Shown one piece after another: positions 22,968-35,869 of a stretch of 64,000 nucleotides of DNA. Source of the DNA: Citrobacter gillenii. Its GTDB lineage: Bacteria; Pseudomonadota; Gammaproteobacteria; Enterobacterales; Enterobacteriaceae. Below the pieces are notes generated by a model. The model did no database searches and had not been told where the DNA came from. It saw only the letters and a program-made list of their open reading frames with translations. Every line of letters begins with the position of its first letter. The first letter of the stretch is position 1. Location: the NCBI RefSeq assembly GCF_013337685.1, contig NZ_SUQN01000007.1, forward strand, positions 362,630 to 426,629, read 5' to 3'. Made by a program: the position numbers and the translations under genes.

Positions 22968-23534
22968 ATGTCCGAAACATTGAATGTTGTTACGTTACTG
23001 GGGAGCCTGCGCAAAGGCTCATTTAATGGAATGGTTGCCCGTACGCTGCCAAAAATTGCCCCGGCAGGGATGGACGTCAACGCATTACCGTCGATTGGCG
23101 ATATTCCACTGTACGATGCCGATCTCCAGCAGGAAGAAGGTTTTCCGGCAAGCGTAGAAGCGCTGGCGGAGCAGATCAGAAAAGCGGATGGCGTGGTGAT
23201 TGTCACACCAGAATATAACTATTCGGTACCAGGTGGACTGAAGAACGCCATCGACTGGCTGTCCCGTCTACCCGATCAGCCTCTGGCAGGCAAACCGGTG
23301 CTGATCCAGACCAGCTCAATGGGCGCGATTGGCGGTGCCCGCTGTCAGTACCATCTGCGCCAGATTCTGGTGTTCCTTGACGCCATGGTCATGAATAAAC
23401 CGGAGTTTATGGGTGGTGTCATTCAGAATAAAGTGGATACACAAACCGGCGAAGTGATTGATCAAAGCACGCTGGATCACCTGACGGGCCAGTTAGCCGC
23501 CTTCGGGGATTATATTCAGCGCGTAAAAGCATAA
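22968..23534 (+). CDS. chrR: NAD(P)H-dependent FMN quinone/chromate reductase ChrR (YieF)
   Basis: A 188-residue flavodoxin-like reductase. LLGSLRKGSFNGMVARTLPKIAP is the FMN phosphate loop, and TPEYNYSVPGGLKNAIDWLSR the isoalloxazine-contacting motif of the NADPH-dependent FMN reductase family. The E. coli enzyme is a tetramer that reduces quinones by two electrons, and also chromate, guarding against oxidative stress. Length is the same as in E. coli. A CAGGAG ribosome site lies six bases before the ATG. It is convergent with adeP, with a terminator between. Confidence 0.96.
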   Translation: MSETLNVVTLLGSLRKGSFNGMVARTLPKIAPAGMDVNALPSIGDIPLYDADLQQEEGFPASVEALAEQIRKADGVVIVTPEYNYSVPGGLKNAIDWLSRLPDQPLAGKPVLIQTSSMGAIGGARCQYHLRQILVFLDAMVMNKPEFMGGVIQNKVDTQTGEVIDQSTLDHLTGQLAAFGDYIQRVKA

Positions 23535-23540
23535 AAGAAA

Positions 23541-23570
23541 AAGCCCGCCAGCAGTAATGCCGGGCGGGCT
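23541..23570 (-). terminator. Terminator of adeP (convergent with chrR)
   Basis: GCCCGCC and GGCGGGC form a stem with a 13-nt loop. On the minus strand it is followed by TTTTTCTTTT, so it mainly stops adeP transcription. Confidence 0.85.
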
Positions 23571-23588
23571 GTAGAGAATACCGATATT

Positions 23589-24926
23589 TTAGTGTGCGTC
23601 GATAAACACAATCTTCAGCACAAACAGCAGCGCCACAACGATCACGCATGGGCTGAGGTCGCGGAAGCGTCCGGTACCGATTTTCATTACACAGTAGGAA
23701 ATAAAGCCCAGCGCGATACCTTCGGTAATCGAGAAGCTAAACGGCATCATCACGGCGGTAATAAACGCCGGGACCGCTTCGGTCAGGTCATCCCACTTCA
23801 CGCGTGACAGGCTGGAGGTCATCAGCACACCGACATAAATCAGCGCACCTGCTGCCGCATAGGGCGGCACCATTCCCGCCAGCGGCGACAGGAAAATCAC
23901 CAGCAGGAACAGGATCCCCACCACGACAGCCGTCAGGCCAGTACGCCCGCCAACTGAAACCCCGGAAGACGACTCGATATACGCAGTCACTGAAGAAGTA
24001 CCGATAAAGGACCCGGCAACCGAGGAGACGCTATCCACAAACAGCGCCTGCTTCATGCGCGGAAACTTACCTTTTTCATCGGCCAGACCCGCTTTGTCCG
24101 TCACACCAATAAGCGTACCGGAGGAGTCGAACAGGTTAACCAGCATGAAAGAGAAGATCACCCCCGCCAGCCCCAGGTTGAACGACCCGGCAAGGTCAAC
24201 ATGGCCCACAACGGTGGTGATGCTCGGTGGTGCAGAAACGATACCGTTATAGTGCACATCGCCCAGCATCCAGCCCAGCAGGGTGGTGACGATAATCGAA
24301 ACCAGCACCGCCGCATGAATGTTGCGGGACGCCAGAATAGCGATAATGAAGAAGCCCAAGACCCCCAGCAGCACGCTGTGAGAAGTCAGATTACCAATGG
24401 AAACCAGCGTATCCTTGTTCGCCACGATAACGCCGGCATTTTTCAGCCCCATCATGCCGATAAACAGACCGATACCGCTGGTGATCCCCACGCGCAGACT
24501 GACCGGAATGTTGGCAATCATCCAGTAACGCACGCGGAAGATAGTCAGCAGCAGCAGACCCACCGCACCCCAGAAGATAGCGCCCATACCTACCTGCCAC
24601 GGCAGGCCCATTGCCTGTACCACGACGAACGCGAAGAAGGCGTTCAGCCCCATCGCTGGCGCCAGCGCCACCGGCAGGTTAGCGAATACGCCCATCAGGA
24701 TACTGCCCAGCGCCGCAATCAGACAGGTGGTCACGAAGACGGCACTGGTGTCCATTCCGGCTACGCCCAGAATTTGCGGGTTGACGAAAACGATGTAGAC
24801 CATCGTCAGGAACGTGGTGAAACCGGCGATCACTTCGGTCCGTGCCGTCGTGCCATGTTCGCGCAGTTTAAACACGCGTTCCAGTATGCCCCGGCCAGAA
24901 GCCTGGGTTGTGTGTTGTTGACTCAT
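23589..24926 (-). CDS. adeP: Adenine permease AdeP (YieG), AzgA-type NCS2 family
   Basis: A 445-residue inner-membrane proton:adenine symporter, the same length as E. coli AdeP. It has 14 predicted helices. Family blocks include AGFTTFLTMVYIVFVNPQIL, LAPAMGLNAFFAFVVV (TM3), NLFDSSGTLIGVTDKAGL and the TSSVTAYIESSSGVSVGGRTGL signature in TM10. The ATG giving MSQQHTT is used; two upstream codons are dropped. A PurR-type operator lies about 100 bases upstream, in agreement with its place in the PurR regulon in E. coli. Confidence 0.96.
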   Translation of the reverse strand: MSQQHTTQASGRGILERVFKLREHGTTARTEVIAGFTTFLTMVYIVFVNPQILGVAGMDTSAVFVTTCLIAALGSILMGVFANLPVALAPAMGLNAFFAFVVVQAMGLPWQVGMGAIFWGAVGLLLLTIFRVRYWMIANIPVSLRVGITSGIGLFIGMMGLKNAGVIVANKDTLVSIGNLTSHSVLLGVLGFFIIAILASRNIHAAVLVSIIVTTLLGWMLGDVHYNGIVSAPPSITTVVGHVDLAGSFNLGLAGVIFSFMLVNLFDSSGTLIGVTDKAGLADEKGKFPRMKQALFVDSVSSVAGSFIGTSSVTAYIESSSGVSVGGRTGLTAVVVGILFLLVIFLSPLAGMVPPYAAAGALIYVGVLMTSSLSRVKWDDLTEAVPAFITAVMMPFSFSITEGIALGFISYCVMKIGTGRFRDLSPCVIVVALLFVLKIVFIDAH

Positions 24927-25027
24927 TATCAATTTCCGAACAAGGAGGGAAAATTCGTCGCTATCCTATACCAAAATGCGACAATAGGGTGGGTTATGAG
25001 CGATTTTTTTCCATTGATTTTGCTTAT

Positions 25028-25043
25028 ACGGCAACGATTGCGT
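25028..25043 (-). promoter_or_regulatory. PurR operator upstream of adeP
   Basis: On the minus strand ACGCAATCGTTGCCGT fits the PurR consensus ANGCAANCGNTTNCNT with one mismatch. It lies in the adeP-yieH divergent gap; purine-dependent repression of adeP is known in E. coli. Confidence 0.7.
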
Positions 25044-25093
25044 CGCCCAATAATGCTGTACGTAAACGTTAAACTTGTTAAAACGGAAATGAC

Positions 25094-25759
25094 ATGTCCC
25101 AGATAGAAGCTGTATTTTTTGACTGTGACGGAACCCTCGTCGACAGTGAAGTCATTTGTTCTCGCGCGTATGTCAGCATGTTCCAGGCGTTTGGCATTAC
25201 GCTCGATCTTGAAGAGACGTTTAAACGCTTCAAGGGGGTAAAGCTCTACGAGATCATCGACATTATCAACGACGAGCACGGTGTCGAACTGGCAAAAGCC
25301 GAACTAGAACCGATTTACCGCGCCGAGGTCGCACGCCTGTTCGATACGGAACTGGAGGTGATTGCGGGTGCCAACGCGCTGCTGGATAGCATGGCAGTGC
25401 CGATGTGCGTGGTGTCGAACGGTCCGGTCAGCAAAATGCAGCACTCGTTGGGCAAGCTAGGCATGCTGCATCATTTCCCGGATTTACTGTTCAGCGGCTA
25501 TGATATCCAACGCTGGAAGCCCGATCCGGCGCTGATGTTCCATGCGGCAAAAGCCATGAACGTCAATCCGCAAAACTGCATTCTGGTGGATGATTCTGCA
25601 GCGGGTGCGCAGTCAGGGATTGATGCCGGGATGGAGGTGTTCTACTTCTGCGCCGATTCGCACAACAAACCGATCGATCATCCTAAAGTGACGACCTTTA
25701 CCGATCTGGCACAGTTGCCGGCATTGTGGAAGGCGCGGGGTTGGAATATCGTCGATTAA
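25094..25759 (+). CDS. yieH: 6-phosphogluconate phosphatase YieH (HAD)
   Basis: A 221-residue HAD subfamily IA phosphatase equal in length to E. coli YieH. Motif I FFDCDGTLVDSEVIC contains the nucleophile Asp, motif II CVVSNGPVSKM, motif III RWKPDPALMFHAAKAM, and motif IV ILVDDSAAGAQSGIDAGM the Mg-binding acids. The E. coli enzyme prefers 6-phosphogluconate and, less, phosphoenolpyruvate. It is divergent from adeP and is followed by a BIME. In E. coli K-12 cbr and bgl genes lie between yieH and phoU; here they are adjacent. Confidence 0.94.
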   Translation: MSQIEAVFFDCDGTLVDSEVICSRAYVSMFQAFGITLDLEETFKRFKGVKLYEIIDIINDEHGVELAKAELEPIYRAEVARLFDTELEVIAGANALLDSMAVPMCVVSNGPVSKMQHSLGKLGMLHHFPDLLFSGYDIQRWKPDPALMFHAAKAMNVNPQNCILVDDSAAGAQSGIDAGMEVFYFCADSHNKPIDHPKVTTFTDLAQLPALWKARGWNIVD

Positions 25760-25762
25760 ACA

Positions 25763-25840
25763 GTAGGCCTGATAAGCAAAGCGCCATCAAGCGGATGGCG
25801 CAGAATGCCGGATGCGGCGTAACGCCTTATCCGGCCTACA
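25763..25840. repeat. BIME between yieH and phoU
   Basis: Two facing REP units (GTAGGCCTGATAAGC ... GCGGATGGCG and GCCGGATGCGGCG ... CTTATCCGGCCTAC). Next to it CGCCGGGGATCCCGGCG (25848-25864) adds a compact hairpin. Both convergent ends share this block, which may protect or end the transcripts. Confidence 0.85.
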
Positions 25841-25879
25841 ATAGCGACGCCGGGGATCCCGGCGAACGCAACAAGCCGC

Positions 25880-26605
25880 TTATTCCTTCGGGTCTTTACC
25901 CGCCAGCAGCTTATCCAGCTCATCGCCTCCGACGTGACGGAAATCTTGTCCCTTCACGAAGTAGAAGATGTATTCGCAAATATTCTGGCAACGGTCACCG
26001 ATACGCTCGATAGAACGGGCGCAGAACAGTGCGGTCAGCACGCTCGGAATGGTGCGCGGGTCTTCCATCATATAGGTCATCAGTTGGCGTACGATGCCCT
26101 CATATTCCTGGTCAACTTTCCTGTCTTCACGGTAAATACGCACCGCTTCGTCCAGATCCATCCGCGCAAATGCATCCAGAACATCATGCAGCATTTGCAC
26201 CGTATGGCGACCCAGTGATTCCAGGCTTACCAGCAACGGCTGATGCTGCAGGGAGAATTTCTCCAGCGCGGTACGGCAAATTTTATCCGCTACATCACCA
26301 ATACGTTCCAGCTCGGCGATAGTTTTGATGATTGCCATCACCAGGCGCAGGTCGCTCGCCGTCGGCTGACGCTTGGCAATGATGCGCACACAGGCTTCAT
26401 CAATCGCCACTTCCATCATGTTGACGTTCTTATCGCCCTCAATGACGCGCTTCGCCAGCTCGCTGTCCTGGTTGTGCATAGCGGTAATGGCATCAGAAAG
26501 CTGCTGCTCCACCATGCCGCCCATGGTCATTACCTGGGTGCGGATGCTTTCCAGTTCTGCGTTGAACTGGCCGGAAATATGTTTATTAAGGTTCAGACTG
26601 TCCAT
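25880..26605 (-). CDS. phoU: Phosphate signalling protein PhoU
   Basis: A 241-residue all-helical protein with two PhoU three-helix bundles carrying E/D-x-x-x-D metal-binding repeats ([15 protein letters not shown] and [17 protein letters not shown]). It connects the PstSCAB transporter to PhoR so that the Pho regulon is off when phosphate is plentiful, and limits uptake. The ATG giving [11 protein letters not shown] matches the E. coli length. It is the last gene of pstSCAB-phoU, 14 bases after pstB. Confidence 0.98.
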   Translation of the reverse strand: MDSLNLNKHISGQFNAELESIRTQVMTMGGMVEQQLSDAITAMHNQDSELAKRVIEGDKNVNMMEVAIDEACVRIIAKRQPTASDLRLVMAIIKTIAELERIGDVADKICRTALEKFSLQHQPLLVSLESLGRHTVQMLHDVLDAFARMDLDEAVRIYREDRKVDQEYEGIVRQLMTYMMEDPRTIPSVLTALFCARSIERIGDRCQNICEYIFYFVKGQDFRHVGGDELDKLLAGKDPKE

Positions 26606-26619
26606 AACGCGCTCCTGAA

Positions 26620-27399
<780 letters not shown>

Positions 27400-27411
27400 C
27401 TATTCCTTATC

Positions 27412-27493
27412 ATGCCTGATGGCGCGCAGCTTATCAGGCCTACAAATATGTTCGACCGTAGGCCGGATAAGGCGTTTACGCCGCCATCCGGCA
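27412..27493. repeat. BIME between pstA and pstB
   Basis: Paired REP units (GCCTGATGGCG ... TTATCAGGCCTAC and GTAGGCCGGATAAGGCG ... GCCATCCGGC) inside the pst operon, upstream of the pstB start. Confidence 0.87.
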
Positions 27494-27500
27494 ATTCGTC

Positions 27501-29353
<1,853 letters not shown>

Positions 29354-29389
29354 TCACTCTTTAAGTTAAACTCGTTTACTCAGTTGCCC

Positions 29390-29474
29390 ATGCCGGATGG
29401 CGCTACGCTTATCCGGCCTACACTCTGGGCCTACGGTAGAAACCGTAGGGCGGATAAGCGTAGCGCCATCCGCC
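29390..29474. repeat. BIME between pstS and pstC
   Basis: Two REP units (GCCGGATGGCGC ... CTTATCCGGCCTAC and GTAGGGCGGATAAGCG ... GCGCCATCCGCC) lie after the pstS stop codon. A strong hairpin here is typical for periplasmic-binding-protein genes, whose mRNA must outnumber the permease part. Confidence 0.87.
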
Positions 29475-29494
29475 AATTCGTCAAAGATATTCTA

Positions 29495-30643
<1,149 letters not shown>

Positions 30644-30834
30644 TGAAAAAAAGTGAAATACAGAATTTAAAAAATACTGCAAAAACAAGTTATTAACGCA
30701 TTTCATGACAATAACATTTCGCGAAAATTTTATTTTTATGACACTTAAAAGCGTAGCCAAGGATGACTATTTTTCATCAAAATGCCGTGATGTATTTCTT
30801 TTCTAACGGCTCAAAAAACAGGCTATCGTAATGT
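30644..30834. other. AT-rich spacer upstream of pstS, no gene
   Basis: This part of the 334-bp pstS-amidohydrolase gap holds no open frame of note. Two further TGTCAT-type half-sites are seen on the minus strand (near 30704-30709 and 30738-30743) and a TTCGCGAA palindrome near 30717. They could be extra weak PhoB contacts. Confidence 0.4.
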
Positions 30835-30857
30835 AAAAGACCACCTCCCGGTGGCCT
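30835..30857 (-). terminator. Terminator after the amidohydrolase gene
   Basis: CCACC and GGTGG (extended by flanking G-C pairs) form a short hairpin followed on the minus strand by TCTTTTAC. It separates the accessory pair from the pst promoter. Confidence 0.75.
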
Positions 30858-30869
30858 TTCAGCAGCAGT

Positions 30870-32621
30870 TTACTTCCCGCTATAGACTTTTTTTCCGGCA
30901 AACATCGTCCAAAGCACCGTGGCATCCCGTAGCTTTTCAATACTCACTTTCTCAAGGTTGCGATCGAACAACACCAGGTCAGCACTTTTCCCTACGGCAA
31001 TTGAGCCCGTTTCTTTATCGCGGCCAATAACTTTTGCTGCATTCAGGGTGTAGGCCTGTAGCATCGCGGCACGGCTGATTTTTTCACTCTCAGGTGGCAG
31101 TTCGCCCTCTTCCCCCATCCGCGTAACTGCCGTGTAAATGGCAAACAGCGGGTTGGGGCTAGATACCGGCCAGTCGCTGGCCCCCGCAATCAGCGCGTGA
31201 TGGCGGAACAGATCGCCAGCAGGATAAAGGTGTTGGAGTAACGGCGCTGGCACTTTGCCATCCAGCAGAGTTGTCGTTGCACCGTCTTTACCCGCCCACA
31301 GCAACTGCATAGACGCTGCGACGTTCAACTGCTGAAATTGAGGGAGGCTCTGCGGGTTGACGATTTCCAGGTGGGTAATGCTGTGCAATATGCCGCTGTT
31401 GCCATTCTTTTCGCGCGCACAGGCAACCGCATCCAGTGACTCCTGCACGGCGCGATCGCCGATAGCATGAAAGTGGGCAATCAATTTTTCGGCATCCGCT
31501 TTGGCCACCAGCGAACAGAACGTCACTTTATCCAGCGAGTTACTACCACTGTAGCCAAGTCGATTCAGGTATGACTGACTCAACTTCGCCGTCTGGGACG
31601 GATATTCAATCACTCCGTCCTGAAAGATTTTAATCCCAGCCAGCTTGATATCGGGTATTCCGGCATATTTATCCCTGATAGCCACTACGTCATCAATGGC
31701 TGCTGGAGAAGCGTTAATATTGACCAATGCCAGACCGGTTACGTGGGCGGTGAGTTTTCCGTCCTTCGCCAGAGAACTGTACGCCGGAAGTAGCCCTTCA
31801 TCGTTGCGTCCCGGGTGAGCATCAAATGACGGTGCCAGCGGGCGCAGGTTGCTCAGCGGCTCCATCCAGGCGGTGATACCATAGCGGTTCATCACCTTTG
31901 ATCCAGCGATAATCGACTGCGCAATTTTGTCGTTATCGACGGGAGGAATGGCACCGAGCACCCGATCCCATGCGCCTTCGGAGACAAAGCCGTTGAGTTT
32001 TCCATTGGGGGTTAGCCCAACATTGGTTCTTATACTGTTGCCAGCGTCAGCAATGGCCTGGGGATCCAATTTGGCTTTACGTAACATGGCGTTATTAACC
32101 CAGCCGGTATGGGCATCCGATCCAGCCAGCACCACCGGCGTATCCTGATATTCTGGCGCATTAAATACGCTATCCAGCAGGCTAATATTGTCCCAGTAAT
32201 CCAGGGATACATTGCTGTAAAACTGGACACCATGGAGATCGCGCTGAGGGTTACGCTTATTTTTATCGACAAACGCTCTAATCGCTGCCGCTTTTGTCAT
32301 CCCTTCAGGAAATTCGACGGTGATCGTTTTAAATCCGCCATCAGCAACATGGGCGTGGCTGTCGATCAACCCCGGCATCAGGTAATTACCCTGCAAATCA
32401 ATGCGAATAGCATCAGAACCGGCCTTCTTCAGCACATCGTTGAACGTTCCCACGGCAATGATTTTTTTGCCTTCAATAGCGATGGCTTGTGGAGAAGGAT
32501 TATTTGGATCGGCGCTGTAGATTTCCCCGCCAAAGATAATCATTTTATTACCTTCCAGAGCAGAGACCGTGGAAGACGTGACGGCCAGTGAACATGCCAG
32601 AAAGAGCATTGAAATTCTCAT
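30870..32621 (-). CDS. Exported amidohydrolase family 3 (YtcJ-like) protein
   Basis: A 583-residue metal-dependent hydrolase. A signal peptide (MRISMLFLACSLAVTSSTVSA) predicts a periplasmic location. The amidohydrolase_3 core has the H-x-H metal ligands in GLIDSHAHVADGG (about residues 89 and 91), HFHAIGDRAVQ and a C-terminal ASDWPVSSPNP Asp. The closing beta-sandwich strand is GSIAVGKSADLVLFDRNL. The substrate is unknown; relatives act on amide, carbamate or cyclic-amide bonds. It is encoded 68 bases after an AraC-type regulator on the same strand, probably in one unit. It is not found at this place in E. coli K-12, where glmS and pstS are neighbours. Confidence 0.88.
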   Translation of the reverse strand: MRISMLFLACSLAVTSSTVSALEGNKMIIFGGEIYSADPNNPSPQAIAIEGKKIIAVGTFNDVLKKAGSDAIRIDLQGNYLMPGLIDSHAHVADGGFKTITVEFPEGMTKAAAIRAFVDKNKRNPQRDLHGVQFYSNVSLDYWDNISLLDSVFNAPEYQDTPVVLAGSDAHTGWVNNAMLRKAKLDPQAIADAGNSIRTNVGLTPNGKLNGFVSEGAWDRVLGAIPPVDNDKIAQSIIAGSKVMNRYGITAWMEPLSNLRPLAPSFDAHPGRNDEGLLPAYSSLAKDGKLTAHVTGLALVNINASPAAIDDVVAIRDKYAGIPDIKLAGIKIFQDGVIEYPSQTAKLSQSYLNRLGYSGSNSLDKVTFCSLVAKADAEKLIAHFHAIGDRAVQESLDAVACAREKNGNSGILHSITHLEIVNPQSLPQFQQLNVAASMQLLWAGKDGATTTLLDGKVPAPLLQHLYPAGDLFRHHALIAGASDWPVSSPNPLFAIYTAVTRMGEEGELPPESEKISRAAMLQAYTLNAAKVIGRDKETGSIAVGKSADLVLFDRNLEKVSIEKLRDATVLWTMFAGKKVYSGK

Positions 32622-32644
32622 GAAAAATTAACTCCATTGCGTTG

Positions 32645-32660
32645 CGAATAAACGTATTCG
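32645..32660 (-). promoter_or_regulatory. Inverted repeat before the amidohydrolase start
   Basis: CGAATA-AACG-TATTCG is a perfect 6-bp dyad, with GTTG/TTGC repeated around it, in the 68-bp spacer. It is a candidate operator for the adjacent AraC-type protein, or a hairpin in the mRNA. Confidence 0.3.
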
Positions 32661-32689
32661 TTGCTGTGTAGATAGCTATTTTTCTGGCG

Positions 32690-33577
32690 TTAATTCAAAG
32701 GGATGCAAATGTCATAGACATAATAATCATGCGCGGCATTGGTTTCGTTGTAATACATTTCGTAGCAAGGTTTATCGCTTTTCATCAGCCCTTTCGTTCG
32801 CATCCAGGCAAAGGCGAGCGCCCAGGTGTTATCAACCTGATCTCCCCAAGCTGCGCACTTGCATACCAGATAATTTCCGGCGGCTATTGTCTGCACGGCG
32901 ATATGTCGACTGACCTGCTCCCCCTCGCTGAGTTCAAAACCAACATCCGTGCGGCAATGCTGTTCTGCCGTCACATCTGGCGGATCCCAGTAAACACATA
33001 GCATTCCGGCAGGCTGTAACGGCGTTCTGGCGGGCAACGAGGTCAACAAGTCCTGATGCGTTTGTTGGCAGGTCTCTTTACCGTATGGTCCAAATCGGCG
33101 CATAAATGCGACCCTACGCGTGGGGAGCGCAATGACTTTTGCGCCCAAAAAGCCTGCTGTATGCCAGTGTGCTTGGGTAGTATCGCACTGAGAATAGGTG
33201 CTTTTTTGCTGAGAGACGTGTCCTGTCTTGCTTTTTATTGCCTCCCGAAGGGAGCGACGAAATTCGCCTGGCGATACGGAAAAATGACGGCGAAATGCCC
33301 GGGCAAAGTTTTGCGAACTGGAAAATCCGACCTGTAATGCCAGCCCGGTAATATCGCTATGCGGTGCGTCAATCAGGCTCATAGCGGCCTTTTCCATCCG
33401 CAGACGACGGGTAAATTCAGCGACCGTTTCGCCAACCTGTGCTTTGAAGATGCGATGAAAGTGATAGCAGGACACAGCGACCTCACGCGAGACCTCTTCC
33501 AGAGTCGGGTTAAGATCCAGATGCTGGCTGATGTAGTCCATTGCCCTGAACACCGACTTACGATAGTCCTGCGTCAT
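32690..33577 (-). CDS. AraC-family regulator with GyrI-like effector domain
   Basis: A 295-residue transcription factor. Unusually for AraC proteins, and like Rob, the two helix-turn-helix motifs are N-terminal (LEEVSREVAVSCYHFHRIFK and ITGLALQVGFSSSQNFARAF). The C-terminal half from about residue 130 resembles GyrI/SbmC small-molecule binding domains (RRVAFMRRFGPYGK, CYEMYYNE...YDICIPL). It may sense a lipophilic or cationic compound. The second ATG is chosen because GAGG lies six bases before it; a start four codons earlier is open. It is probably co-transcribed with, and regulating, the amidohydrolase. Confidence 0.88.
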   Translation of the reverse strand: MTQDYRKSVFRAMDYISQHLDLNPTLEEVSREVAVSCYHFHRIFKAQVGETVAEFTRRLRMEKAAMSLIDAPHSDITGLALQVGFSSSQNFARAFRRHFSVSPGEFRRSLREAIKSKTGHVSQQKSTYSQCDTTQAHWHTAGFLGAKVIALPTRRVAFMRRFGPYGKETCQQTHQDLLTSLPARTPLQPAGMLCVYWDPPDVTAEQHCRTDVGFELSEGEQVSRHIAVQTIAAGNYLVCKCAAWGDQVDNTWALAFAWMRTKGLMKSDKPCYEMYYNETNAAHDYYVYDICIPLN

Positions 33578-33611
33578 CTTCTGCCTCATTTAATATACTG
33601 ATTTTAGACAT

Positions 33612-33650
33612 AAAAAAATCCGGAGTGCCGTAACAGCACGCCGGATTTTT
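33612..33650. terminator. Bidirectional-looking terminator after glmS
   Basis: AAAAAAATCCGGAGTGC and GCACGCCGGATTTTT form a long stem with one mismatch, T-rich on both strands. It should end the glmUS transcript before the accessory pair. Confidence 0.88.
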
Positions 33651-33654
33651 AGCG

Positions 33655-33720
33655 CTATCTCCGCGATAAATCGCGTGGCGCGTTATTCTACGGTAACTGA
33701 CTTCGCCAGGTTGCGCGGCT
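33655..33720. other. Unoccupied attTn7 region at the glmS 3' end
   Basis: The TnsD recognition region is the last glmS codons (NLAKSVTVE stop), with insertion normally about 25 bp past the stop. The sequence there runs straight into the native terminator, and I see no Tn7-like terminal repeats, so the site appears empty. Confidence 0.6.
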
Positions 33721-35512
33721 GATCGACATCGGTGCCTTTAATCAGCGCCACGTGATACGCCAGCAGTTGCAGCGGAACGGTATAGAAGATCGGAGCAATC
33801 ACCTCTTCCACATGCGGCATCTCAATGATGTGCATGTTTTCGTTGCTGGTAAAGCCCGCATCTTGATCGGCGAAGACGTACAGTTGGCCGCCACGGGCAC
33901 GAACTTCTTCAATGTTGGATTTCAGTTTTTCCAACAGTTCGTTGTTCGGTGCCACGACGATAACCGGCATATCCGCATCAATCAGCGCCAGCGGGCCGTG
34001 TTTCAGCTCGCCAGCTGCGTAGGCTTCCGCGTGAATATAAGAGATCTCTTTCAACTTCAGCGCGCCTTCCAGCGCAATCGGATACTGATCGCCACGGCCG
34101 AGGAACAGCGCATGGTGTTTGTCAGAGAAATCTTCTGCCAGGGCAGCAATGCGTTTGTCCTGAGACAGCATCTGCTCAATACGGTTCGGCAGCGCCTGCA
34201 GACCGTGAACGATGTCATGCTCAATAGACGCATCCAGGCCTTTCAGACGTGACAGTTTCGCCACCAGCATCAGCAGTACAGTCAGTTGGGTGGTAAATGC
34301 TTTCGTGGAGGCCACGCCGATTTCGGTACCGGCGTTGGTCATCATCGCCAGGTCGGATTCACGCACCAGCGAAGAACCCGGTACGTTACAAATCGCCAGC
34401 GATCCCAGATAACCCAGCTCTTTTGATAAGCGCAGACCCGCCAGGGTATCCGCCGTTTCACCAGACTGGGACAGGGTGATCATCAGGCTGTTGCGACGCA
34501 CCGCTGATTTGCGGTAACGGAATTCAGAGGCGATTTCTACATCACACGGAATACCCGCCAGCGACTCAAACCAGTAGCGAGACACCATACCGGAGTTGTA
34601 CGACGTACCACAGGCGATGATCTGAATATGCTCCACCTGAGACAGCATCTCGTTGGCATGCGGACCCAGCTCGCTTAAATCCACCTCACCGTGGCTGATA
34701 CGCCCGGTCAGCGTATTTTTGATCGCATTCGGCTGTTCGTAGATCTCTTTCTGCATGTAGTGCCGATAGATACCTTTTTCGCCCGCGTCATATTGCAGAC
34801 TGGATTCAATGTCCTGACGTTTAACTTCCACGCCAGACTTGTCGAAAATGGTCACTGAACGACGAGTCACTTCCGCAATATCGCCTTCTTCCAGGAAGAT
34901 AAAGCGACGGGTTACCGGCAGCAGCGCCAGCTGATCGGAAGCGATAAAGTTCTCACCCATGCCCAAACCAATTACCAGCGGGCTACCAGAACGCGCCGCC
35001 AGCAGGATTTCAGGGTTACGGGTATCCATGATCACCGTACCGTATGCACCGCGCAGCTGCGGGATAGTCCGCAGTACGGCCTCACGCAGAGTACCGCCCT
35101 GCTCCAGCTCCCAGTGCACCAGGTGAGCAATCACTTCGGTGTCGGTTTCTGACACGAAAGTGTAGCCACGTGTTTTCAGCATTTCACGCAGCGGTTCATG
35201 GTTTTCGATGATGCCGTTATGCACCACCACAATGTGATCAGAAACATGCGGATGCGCGTTCGCTTCTGAAGGTTCGCCATGCGTTGCCCAACGCGTGTGA
35301 GCAATACCGGTGCCGCCATGTAACGGATGCTCTTCCGCAGCCGCGGTAAGCATCTGTACTTTGCCCAGACGACGCAGACGGGTCATTTTGCCTTCAGCAT
35401 CGACAACTGCCAGACCGGCAGAGTCATAACCACGATATTCCAGACGACGTAAACCTTCGAGAAGGATTTCAGCAACATCACGCTGCGCGATAGCGCCAAC
35501 AATTCCACACAT
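33683..35512 (-). CDS. glmS: Glucosamine-6-phosphate synthase GlmS
   Basis: A 609-residue glutamine:fructose-6-phosphate amidotransferase, the first step to UDP-GlcNAc. The N-terminal Ntn-type glutaminase begins [13 protein letters not shown], so Cys becomes residue 1 after Met removal. It includes [18 protein letters not shown] and [15 protein letters not shown]. Two SIS isomerase domains follow ([32 protein letters not shown]), and the C-terminus is AKSVTVE. It is downstream of glmU in one operon. In E. coli its mRNA is cleaved from glmU and activated by sRNA GlmZ. Here an ERIC and a BIME lie in the glmU-glmS gap and may alter that processing. Confidence 0.99.
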   Translation of the reverse strand: MCGIVGAIAQRDVAEILLEGLRRLEYRGYDSAGLAVVDAEGKMTRLRRLGKVQMLTAAAEEHPLHGGTGIAHTRWATHGEPSEANAHPHVSDHIVVVHNGIIENHEPLREMLKTRGYTFVSETDTEVIAHLVHWELEQGGTLREAVLRTIPQLRGAYGTVIMDTRNPEILLAARSGSPLVIGLGMGENFIASDQLALLPVTRRFIFLEEGDIAEVTRRSVTIFDKSGVEVKRQDIESSLQYDAGEKGIYRHYMQKEIYEQPNAIKNTLTGRISHGEVDLSELGPHANEMLSQVEHIQIIACGTSYNSGMVSRYWFESLAGIPCDVEIASEFRYRKSAVRRNSLMITLSQSGETADTLAGLRLSKELGYLGSLAICNVPGSSLVRESDLAMMTNAGTEIGVASTKAFTTQLTVLLMLVAKLSRLKGLDASIEHDIVHGLQALPNRIEQMLSQDKRIAALAEDFSDKHHALFLGRGDQYPIALEGALKLKEISYIHAEAYAAGELKHGPLALIDADMPVIVVAPNNELLEKLKSNIEEVRARGGQLYVFADQDAGFTSNENMHIIEMPHVEEVIAPIFYTVPLQLLAYHVALIKGTDVDQPRNLAKSVTVE

Positions 35513-35570
35513 ATTTTTAGATTCCGAATTTAGGCATTGTGCCTGTCGTTGTCGGTCAACCTGTTTCCCC

Positions 35571-35692
35571 TTCGTCTTTCACGCCGTAGCTGCGTTGGCT
35601 ACACTTGCTCACTACGGTCACTTACTTTAGTAAGCTCCCGTAGATTCCCAAGTTTGCCGCCTTGCTACAGCGTGAAATACTTTGGGTAATAC
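35571..35692. repeat. ERIC element between glmU and glmS
   Basis: The core GGTCACTTACTTTAGTAAGC (about 35617-35636) and flanks TGCGTTGGCTACACTTGCTC and TTGCCGCCTTGCTACAGC follow the ERIC consensus closely, ending with TTTGGGTAAT. The element is about 120 bp and starts roughly 60 bases ahead of the glmS ATG. Confidence 0.9.
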
Positions 35693-35789
35693 CCGTATTC
35701 CGGGCGCCCCGAGCCTTGTAGAGAGTGGGGTTATTTTTATGGTACTGCGTGTTGAGCGGAGGATTATATTATCCCCTCATCTCTTGTCT
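35693..35789. other. Remainder of the glmU-glmS spacer, no gene
   Basis: Between the ERIC and the BIME about 100 bases hold no open frame. GGGCGCCC (35702-35709) is a short palindrome. The whole 364-bp spacer is repeats plus the glmS leader. Confidence 0.5.
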
Positions 35790-35869
35790 GCCTGATGGCA
35801 ATCACGTTTATCAGGCCTACTGAACGTCACCGCACGTAGGTCAGATAAGGCAAAGTCGCCATCCAGCAA
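35790..35869. repeat. BIME directly after glmU
   Basis: Two REP units, GCCTGATGGCAATC ... TTTATCAGGCCTAC and GTAGGTCAGATAAGGC ... GTCGCCATCCAGC, the second diverged. They lie within ten bases of the glmU stop codon. Confidence 0.8.

Noticed and set aside
24201..25106. 301-codon open frame on the plus strand opposite adeP
   Set aside because: It is the antisense shadow of adeP, with low-complexity H/Q/R-rich translation and no ribosome site.
33612..33720. Possible Tn7-like insertion bringing in the amidohydrolase/AraC pair
   Set aside because: No Tn7-type terminal repeats, no tns genes and the native glmS terminator is intact at the target position.
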